NCBI RefSeq assembly: GCF_033954455.1 | Contig: NZ_CP121473.1 | Coordinates: forward strand, 5,380,501 to 5,444,500 | Length of the DNA: 64,000 nucleotides | Reading direction: 5' to 3' | Origin: Thiorhodovibrio litoralis | Lineage (GTDB): Bacteria; Pseudomonadota; Gammaproteobacteria; Chromatiales; Chromatiaceae | Part shown: positions 58,193 through 64,000 of the stretch, one piece after another | Position numbering within the stretch: position 1 is the first letter of the stretch | Layout: every line of letters starts with the position of its first letter | Made by a program: the position numbers and the translations under genes | The notes under the pieces: generated by a model | Told to the model about the DNA's origin: nothing | What the model saw: only the letters and a program-made list of their open reading frames with translations | Database searches by the model: none

Positions 58193-60286
58193 TTATTTTG
58201 AGGCACTGAGCCCTGCAAGCACGATTGGAATATTAGCAATGGCCGCATCTCGTGTGGTCTCGTCAACAGTAACGTCAAGCAACATGTCACGCCCTACCTC
58301 GCGCAGATATTGCTGATACGCTTCACTCAGTTCGCTATACACGATGTTGTTGTCAGCTTGGTACTCGGCGAAAGCTAGGGCAACCTGAATGCGAAGGCCA
58401 AAGCGCTGCATGTCTGCAATGGCATCCGGGCTTGGATTAGCCCAGCCGCCATTGATCATAGCAATGAGCATGTGCTGTCGAGCAATCTGGCCGGATTCGA
58501 GCTGGGTCAACCAGTAGTCATAGCCCTGTTGGTCGGCACCGCGACCGAACAGGTTGCGATAGAGCGCATCAATGAAAGCTCCATAACCGGCTTCCGGCGG
58601 GTAGACCTGTTGCACCAGCGGTTGGTCGAAAAAGCTGCCAGCCACTGTCTCCTGCGTCCATTGGGGCAGGGTGTCGATATTCTCTATCCAATATTGCAGA
58701 CCTTCGTTATCTGGTGCGTAGCCCAATGTTGCCATGTAAATCTCGGCCACGGACCAGGCAGTGGTTTCGGCTCTCGTGATTCCACCACCGAAAGCCGCTG
58801 CGACAAATCGGTCGGCATCCATATCCAGGCTGCAGGTTGTCGCCGTGCCCTGCTCCGCGCAATCTCCACCCCAGCCGATGAACTCTGTCCCGGCATCTGG
58901 CGTAGCGGTCAAAGTGACCCGAGTTCCTGCAAGAAAGCTTGTCTGGCAGTCGATCGCGCAGTCGATACCAGCAGGAACGCTGCTTATCTCGCCTAGGCCA
59001 ATGCTGGCCACATCGAGCATGAACTCGCCAGACTCGACCGCGCTTATGGTAATCGGTGAAAGTGCGGCGAGGCCATTGTTGGTTTCGTCGCTTTCGGGGA
59101 CTTCTTGGTCTGCGTCGGCGTAGGCGCCGAAGTAATAAATGCCGGGAGTAATGTCGTCGGGCAGAGTGATGGAGTCGGAGCAAGGCACGTCTGTCCCGCC
59201 GGGTGGGAGTTCTCCGATAACGCAACCCCACCCAATGTTGGTGTCTGACAGGCTGATAGCGGAGTCTGTCGAGAGATAGTAGCCCAACCAAGTGGAACCA
59301 GCTGTGGCGTTCCCCGGGTTACTAGCACTAGCTGTCACTTGAATTTCGCCTCCTGGTATGGCGGTGGCCGAACTGGTGACCGAGGTGGCGATCAGATCGG
59401 GTAACAGGTCTGGATCAACCGGATCTGGGTCAACTGGGTCTGGGTCAATCACCGCTGCGCGATAGGCGGCAACGACATCCTTGGTCTCACCAATCAGACG
59501 TGCGTTGTCACCGTTAGTGGCATCTCCGGCCGCGGTGCCTTGGTAGTTTTCGCTCGGGGTCGAGAACAAGGGTGCTTCCGTGTAATCAGGACGGCCATCA
59601 TTGTCGCTGTCGTCGTAGGCCATGATGGTGTGATAGTCCACACCGTTGGTACCGGTGAAGTACCAACCAGCAGAGTATTCTCCGTCCAGATACATGTTCG
59701 GCCCTGGATCCGATGTCTGATACTTGGAATGATCGGCCCCAAAGTTGTGCCCCATTTCGTGCGTCAGCGTGTGATTGAGAGCGACCGCCTGAATGGCGTT
59801 GACGGTATAGGCGTAGTTCGGACTGCCTGACCAGTTACTCAGGACCCACCCAACACCCACGTAACCGTACGCACTGCCGTGATCAACCAGCATGCCGACT
59901 AAATCCGCTCCGTAAGTGTCCCGTGCATGGTGCACATCAGCAAAAACCCCCGCGCCGCCGGACAGTGCATCAAGGTCATCGCCCAAGGGTGACCGGGGGC
60001 CAGAGGTGGTGTCATAGTCGACAGCCATCGCGTGAACCAGCCTGAAATTGGCATCGATGCCGCTGTTCTGCATGGCCTGATTCAGCCGCGTGACCACGTC
60101 CTGGGAGAAGGTCGCCATGCCGCCGTTGCTCGCCACCCAAGCGCTGGCGCTGTTGTCGTAAACGAGCATGATGTCGATCGTTGTCGCCGCCCGCACAACC
60201 TGGCCGATTGGCAGAAGACAGAGCATCAGCACAAAAGTCCGCGCCGCTGTTAGTAAACCACCGTAGTTCGAATATTTGTTGACCAT
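58193..60286 (-). CDS. Secreted metzincin protease with CARDB and C-terminal DUF4214
   Basis: 697 residues, AGGAG before the ATG. A signal peptide covers about 1-33 (AARTFVLMLCLLPIGQVVRA). The zinc site HEMGHNFGADH (176-186) is a full HExxHxxGxxH metzincin motif and HTIMAYDD is the Met-turn, so it is a reprolysin-like endopeptidase. A DPDPVDPDPVDPD linker (about 283-293) leads to a CARDB-type beta domain (LPDLIATSVTSSATAIPGGE), then a bacterial-repeat-like domain (VTLTATPDAGTEFIGWGGDC) and a DUF4214-type region (about 510-690: AEIYMATLGYAPDNEGLQYW; MINGGWANP). It is probably a surface or extracellular protease that shares its attachment module with the FG-GAP protein. Confidence 0.9.
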   Translation of the reverse strand: MVNKYSNYGGLLTAARTFVLMLCLLPIGQVVRAATTIDIMLVYDNSASAWVASNGGMATFSQDVVTRLNQAMQNSGIDANFRLVHAMAVDYDTTSGPRSPLGDDLDALSGGAGVFADVHHARDTYGADLVGMLVDHGSAYGYVGVGWVLSNWSGSPNYAYTVNAIQAVALNHTLTHEMGHNFGADHSKYQTSDPGPNMYLDGEYSAGWYFTGTNGVDYHTIMAYDDSDNDGRPDYTEAPLFSTPSENYQGTAAGDATNGDNARLIGETKDVVAAYRAAVIDPDPVDPDPVDPDLLPDLIATSVTSSATAIPGGEIQVTASASNPGNATAGSTWLGYYLSTDSAISLSDTNIGWGCVIGELPPGGTDVPCSDSITLPDDITPGIYYFGAYADADQEVPESDETNNGLAALSPITISAVESGEFMLDVASIGLGEISSVPAGIDCAIDCQTSFLAGTRVTLTATPDAGTEFIGWGGDCAEQGTATTCSLDMDADRFVAAAFGGGITRAETTAWSVAEIYMATLGYAPDNEGLQYWIENIDTLPQWTQETVAGSFFDQPLVQQVYPPEAGYGAFIDALYRNLFGRGADQQGYDYWLTQLESGQIARQHMLIAMINGGWANPSPDAIADMQRFGLRIQVALAFAEYQADNNIVYSELSEAYQQYLREVGRDMLLDVTVDETTRDAAIANIPIVLAGLSASK

Positions 60287-60375
60287 GAATGGCTCCTAGG
60301 AAAAATTGCCGCCAGACAGATGTCCAAGGCGGTCAGTCAGCCTGGGGGTGATACCCGCATGATGAGGACGGAAAA

Positions 60376-61038
60376 TCACTGCTGGCTTGGTGCGAGCGGA
60401 GGAACCCGTGGTGGTTCGTGAATTCTTGGAGGCATTCTGGCGGGATCGATTTCGGTCACCGCTCCATATCCGGTAGAGCTATCGCCAACCACCCTGTACA
60501 CCCGACCGCTTTCCGGGTCCGTGTAGGTGATCAGATAGGACGCTGGCGAGACAGTCATTGAGAAGGTCGAAAAGTCGCTCGTCGGGACGCGGCCGTTGAG
60601 AGATAGCACCCCGGGTGCAGGCCGCACTCGGGATGTCAGTTCAACGTCGAGCAGGGTGTCGGAGAAAAGCCCGAGTTGCAGCCGCTCAGGCACTGCGTCG
60701 GCAGTACCGTCGGTGTTTGCGCGCGCGGCCAGGCGATTCGTGCGTTGTTCTTGCGCTAGCGCTGCTGTATCAAGCATGACGGCGCCGGTGCGCAGGACGT
60801 ATTCAGGCTTGTTATCGCTTGGCCATCCGTCTGCTGGAGAGGCTTTGGCAGATCTCTGCTGGTCTGCGAGCAGTTCATCAGGCGCGGTTGTCGGCCACAG
60901 AATCACCGTTGGGTTGCTTTCTTGCAAACCGGCCACGGCATTCACGGCCGAGTGGCTGCTGGATTCGGCCGCTTGGGAAATACCCTGAAACCCCATAATT
61001 ACCAAGGGAACCGATAAGAGCAGTGGAACAGGTCGCAT
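60376..61038 (-). CDS. Secreted prodomain-like protein upstream of the metzincin
   Basis: 220 residues from ATG 61038 with GGAG upstream; the longer frame to 61176 is not signal-like. Signal peptide at about 1-23 (LLLSVPLVIMGFQGISQAAE). The core has the pattern LGLFSDTLLDVELTSR, LNGRV, SMTVSPASYLITYTD and AVTEIDPARMPP. In my knowledge of metalloproteases, a similar stretch (LFxD...GRV...EIDPSxFPPE) forms an N-terminal prodomain fused to the protease. Here it is a separate gene, 90 bases before the protease gene and co-directional. It may act in trans as inhibitor or folding helper. Confidence 0.65.
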   Translation of the reverse strand: MRPVPLLLSVPLVIMGFQGISQAAESSSHSAVNAVAGLQESNPTVILWPTTAPDELLADQQRSAKASPADGWPSDNKPEYVLRTGAVMLDTAALAQEQRTNRLAARANTDGTADAVPERLQLGLFSDTLLDVELTSRVRPAPGVLSLNGRVPTSDFSTFSMTVSPASYLITYTDPESGRVYRVVGDSSTGYGAVTEIDPARMPPRIHEPPRVPPLAPSQQ

Positions 61039-61439
61039 GGCGGCTATCTCCGGTTGGTCGTGCAAGTGTGCTGTAGCTGAAAAGTGCGTTGTTGGTCGAG
61101 AATATGCAGAGCAGGAGATCAACACGCGGCGGATCCGCTGTACGTAATTAGACCACGTGTGTGTAGGGCGACACAAGATACAGATTAACGGCAGAGGTTA
61201 CAAAAAATTAAGTAGCCCTTGCTGATGCCAGACTTTGTAATTGTGCATGTCACGGCTTCGACGCACTTGAGTCGGTGTTATTATAGCTCGGTCTTGTCGC
61301 AAGGTGATTTCCGGAAACGATCATCTTTGTGCTCGGTTCCTGACCTCTGTGGCAGCCTAAGGTCCGGCGCGCTCGGATGATACAGTGACAGACATTACCG
61401 AAGCTAGATAAATTCCCCCAAACTCCCGCTCTAACCGCT
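61039..61439. promoter_or_regulatory. Divergent region between prodomain gene and type I secretion genes
   Basis: 401 bp. On the plus strand TTCGAC (61257-61262) and TATTAT (61279-61284), 16 bp apart, could be the promoter of the secretion operon with a leader of about 150 bases. The minus-strand promoter of the protease pair must also lie here but no strong box is seen. No gene. Confidence 0.4.
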
Positions 61440-63185
61440 ATGCATCTTCCCCATTTTCGCGGCCACGGCCACCAAAAACCCGAGAACGAGCTGCGGGACA
61501 TCCTGAAGCTCAGCCGCAATTCCTTTGTGTTTGCAGGCATTTTTAGCCTGTTCATCAACCTGTTAATGCTGACACCGGCCATCTACATGCTGCAACTCTA
61601 CGACCGGGTGCTGGGCAGCAACAGCGAGTCAACGCTGCTGATGCTGACGCTACTGGTGCTTGGGCTCTTTACGGTGATGGGCGTGCTGGAGATGCTGCGC
61701 TCGCGGATTCTGGTGCGGGTGAGCGCGCGCATGGATGTGCTGATGAGCCGGCGCCTGTTCGATGCGATGTTCGACGCCAATCTGCGCGGGCGTGGGCCTG
61801 GCTCGCAGCCGATTGATGATCTGACCAGTCTGCGCCAGTTCATGACCGGCAATGCGCTGTTCGGCTTTTTCGACGCGCCCTGGATGCCAATTTATATCGC
61901 GGTGCTCTATATCATTCATCCCTGGATTGGCACTCTCGCGATTGGCGGCGCGCTCCTGCTGACGGCAGTGGCTGCGGCGAATAATTTCGCCACGCAACAG
62001 CCGCTGGCGAAGGCTAACGGCCTGGCGATTGCCGGGCGTAACTATCTCAATGGCAATCTGCGCAATGCCGAGGCTTTGGAGGCCATGGGCATGCGCGAGA
62101 ATGTCCGCCAGCACTGGACGAAGCAGCACAATGAGCTGCTGAACTTGCAGTCGGTGGCCAGTGATCGCGCTGGTGGTCTGTCGAGCCTCAGTAAGACGCT
62201 GCGCATTGCGTTGCAGTCGATGACCTTGGGTCTGGGCGCCTATCTGGCGGTCCAGCACGAGATTACTCCGGGCATGATGATTGCCGGGTCCATCATCCTG
62301 GGCCGCGCGCTGGCGCCAATCGATCTCCTCATCGGCAGTTGGAAGGGTTTTCTCTCGGCACGCCAAGCCTATCGGCGCTTGGGTGATCTGCTGGCCGCCA
62401 TCCCGTCGCGACCGCGGGCGATGAGCCTGCCGGCACCAGATGGGCGCCTGACGGTTGAGAATGTTGTCGCAGCTCCGCCGGGCGCGCAGATTCCGGTGCT
62501 GCGCGGGGTGCGCTTTGAGGTCGAGCCTGGGGAGATCGTCGGCATTATCGGGCCAAGCGCGGCGGGCAAGTCGACCCTGGCGCGCGTGGTGCTTGGCGTG
62601 TGGCCGCTGGCCTCCGGCAAGGTGCGCCTGAGCGGGGCCGACATCAGTCAATGGAACCGCGACGAGCTGGGCCCCTATGTTGGCTATCTGCCGCAGGATA
62701 TCGAGCTGTTTGCGGGTACTGTGGGCGAGAATATCGCGCGCTTTGGCGAGGTGGATGCTGAGAAAGTCGTGGCCGCAGCCCAGCGCGCGCAGGTGCATGA
62801 GATGATTCTGCGCTTGCCACAGGGCTACGACACGCCAATTGGCGATGCCGGCGCGGTGCTCTCCGGCGGGCAGCGTCAGCGTATCGGCCTGGCGCGGGCT
62901 ATGTATGGCAGCCCGGTGCTGGTGGTGCTGGATGAGCCCAATTCCAATCTGGATGATCAGGGCGAGGCGGCGCTGGTGCGGGCCATTGGTCAGCTCAAGG
63001 CCGAGGGTTCTACGGTGCTGTTGATTACCCACCGCCTCAGTGTGCTGAACAATGTCGATAAGGTGGTTGTCTTACGTGAGGGCATGGTGGAAGCCTTTGG
63101 CACCCGCGAGAAGGTGCTTGCGCAGTTCGCGCGCCCGGCGCCCGTCGCGCGACCTGCGTTGCAGGCCCAGCAGGCGGCGAGCTAA
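61440..63185 (+). CDS. Type I secretion system permease/ATPase (PrtD-like)
   Basis: 581 residues. The N-terminus has the six-helix ABC transmembrane domain of the PrtD/HasD class (NSFVFAGIFSLFINLLMLTP, YMLQLYDRVLGSNSESTLLML) and no C39 peptidase domain. The ATPase has Walker A GPSAAGKST at 371-379, signature LSGGQ at 474-478, VLVVLDEPNSNLDDQG as Walker B and the switch His in LLITHRLS. It powers export of proteins with uncleaved C-terminal signals. Likely substrates are the RTX-like and DUF4214 proteins of this window. No ribosome site is seen before the ATG. HlyD follows after 74 bases. Confidence 0.93.
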   Translation: MHLPHFRGHGHQKPENELRDILKLSRNSFVFAGIFSLFINLLMLTPAIYMLQLYDRVLGSNSESTLLMLTLLVLGLFTVMGVLEMLRSRILVRVSARMDVLMSRRLFDAMFDANLRGRGPGSQPIDDLTSLRQFMTGNALFGFFDAPWMPIYIAVLYIIHPWIGTLAIGGALLLTAVAAANNFATQQPLAKANGLAIAGRNYLNGNLRNAEALEAMGMRENVRQHWTKQHNELLNLQSVASDRAGGLSSLSKTLRIALQSMTLGLGAYLAVQHEITPGMMIAGSIILGRALAPIDLLIGSWKGFLSARQAYRRLGDLLAAIPSRPRAMSLPAPDGRLTVENVVAAPPGAQIPVLRGVRFEVEPGEIVGIIGPSAAGKSTLARVVLGVWPLASGKVRLSGADISQWNRDELGPYVGYLPQDIELFAGTVGENIARFGEVDAEKVVAAAQRAQVHEMILRLPQGYDTPIGDAGAVLSGGQRQRIGLARAMYGSPVLVVLDEPNSNLDDQGEAALVRAIGQLKAEGSTVLLITHRLSVLNNVDKVVVLREGMVEAFGTREKVLAQFARPAPVARPALQAQQAAS

Positions 63186-63259
63186 CGCCAATTCGACCTG
63201 GGCTGATCGCGGCCCGATTCTGTTCTCTCTATCACAGCTCAAGACAGCCATCCCTTACT

Positions 63260-64000
63260 ATGGATATTAATGTTGTTCCGCGCCGGGTCGAACCCGACGA
63301 AGAGTCTCAGGTTCCAACCAACGACAAGCCGATCTGGATCGCCGGGCTGCTGGTGCTGCTGTTCGGCTTCGGCGCCTTTGCCGTATGGGCCTCGGTCGCG
63401 CCAATCGACGGCGCGGCGGTTGCGCCGGGAGTGCTGGCGGTGGAGAGCACCCGCAAGACGGTGCAGCATTTTGAGGGCGGAATTGTCGATGAGATTCTGG
63501 TGCATGAGGGAGACCATGTGCAAAAGGGTCAGGTCCTGGTGCGACTCGACGATACCGAGGCCAGCGCCCAGCTTGAAATTGTCCGCAGCCAGTATCTTGG
63601 CCTGCTGGCGCGCTTGGCACGGCTGACTGCCGAGCGCGATGGCGCGGAGACCATTGATTTTCCGCAAGAACTTTTGAAGGAGCGGGATGATCCGCGCATT
63701 GCGGAGGCGATCGACGGCGAGGAGCGGGTGTTCGCAACCCGACGCAAGGCGCTGCAGGGCGAGAAGGACGTGCTACGCCAGCGCGCCGTTCAACTTCAAG
63801 AGCAGATTCTCGGGCTAGAGGCACAATCCGAGACCAAACAGAAGCGGATCGATCTCTACCAGGAAGAAATCGACGGGCTGAAAACCTTGTTCAAGAAGGG
63901 GCTTGGCGACAAGAGCCGATTGCGCGAATGGGAGCGCATGGTGGCAGAACTTGAAGGCGAGCGCGCGGAGCATCAGGCCTCAATCGCCGCGACTCGGGTA
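63260..64000 (+). CDS. Type I secretion membrane-fusion protein (HlyD family), 3' end outside window
   Basis: At least 247 residues from ATG 63260, open to the right edge. A short cytoplasmic tail is followed by one membrane helix (about 24-44) and the periplasmic start SVAPIDGAAVAPGVLAV. Then the biotinyl-lipoyl half-motif KTVQHFEGGIVDEILVHEGD and QVLVRLDDTEASAQL, and a long coiled-coil hairpin (about 110-245). It links the ABC ATPase to an outer membrane TolC-type channel, which is not in the window. Confidence 0.93.
   Translation, partial: MDINVVPRRVEPDEESQVPTNDKPIWIAGLLVLLFGFGAFAVWASVAPIDGAAVAPGVLAVESTRKTVQHFEGGIVDEILVHEGDHVQKGQVLVRLDDTEASAQLEIVRSQYLGLLARLARLTAERDGAETIDFPQELLKERDDPRIAEAIDGEERVFATRRKALQGEKDVLRQRAVQLQEQILGLEAQSETKQKRIDLYQEEIDGLKTLFKKGLGDKSRLREWERMVAELEGERAEHQASIAATRV

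Overview
This 64 kb window is a GC-rich gammaproteobacterial chromosome segment. The mix of DUF4214 surface proteins, a type I secretion system, SPINDLY-type glycosyltransferases and a DUF6311 protein recalls purple sulfur bacteria (Chromatiaceae). That assignment is an inference from gene content; no marker gene is present. Apart from a mobile element at about 11.5-22.5 kb and the secretion genes at the right end, every gene is on the minus strand. Many neighbouring genes overlap by 1-4 bases (mostly ATGA), which indicates tightly coupled operons.

Region by region. (1) 1-11.5 kb: cluster A, transcribed right to left: an S-layer/RTX-like surface protein (5'-truncated), a protein of unknown family, a TPR-sulfotransferase, a SapC-family protein and a giant TPR-GT41-FkbM-methyltransferase-sulfotransferase that runs off the left edge. 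(2) 11.5-22.5 kb: a P4/satellite-like integrated element with a double-HTH repressor, two tyrosine integrases, an AlpA-like regulator, a TOPRIM protein, a D5-type primase/helicase, small accessory genes and two arrays of helically phased short repeats. (3) 22.5-26.8 kb: an Rpn-like nuclease, a third TPR-sulfotransferase and a methyltransferase with a regulatory domain. (4) 27.1-38.9 kb: cluster B, a complete second copy of the same five-gene cluster, with an intact 945-aa surface protein. (5) 39.7-41.9 kb: a secreted FG-GAP protein with a C-terminal DUF4214 region. (6) 42.1-56.2 kb: a ten-gene polysaccharide operon with Wzm/Wzt ABC exporter, a small membrane protein, a triple methyltransferase with a coiled coil, two GT4 proteins (one with three GT units), a DUF6311 membrane protein, GtrB-like GT2, a methyltransferase and GtrA. 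(7) 56.5-61.0 kb: a short DUF4214 protein, then a metzincin protease with C-terminal DUF4214 and a separate prodomain-like protein. (8) 61.4-64 kb: a type I secretion ABC ATPase and its HlyD adaptor, on the plus strand.

How the parts may work together (inference): the surface proteins have glycine/aspartate-rich beta repeats and hydrophobic C-termini as in type I secretion substrates, and the ABC/HlyD pair is the likely exporter. SapC is named after an S-layer locus of Campylobacter fetus. The TPR-GT41, sulfotransferase and FkbM enzymes co-transcribed with the surface protein could glycosylate, methylate and sulfate it before export, while the Wzm/Wzt operon builds a surface polysaccharide to which such layers may bind. 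The most interesting points are the duplicated surface-layer/modification cluster with one promoterless, 5'-truncated surface gene; the conserved double hairpin that separates each surface gene from its modification genes; a 21-bp, one-heptad tandem repeat in the coiled coil of the triple methyltransferase; and a perfectly phased 11-bp repeat array that ends at the start codon of a ribbon-helix-helix-like gene.
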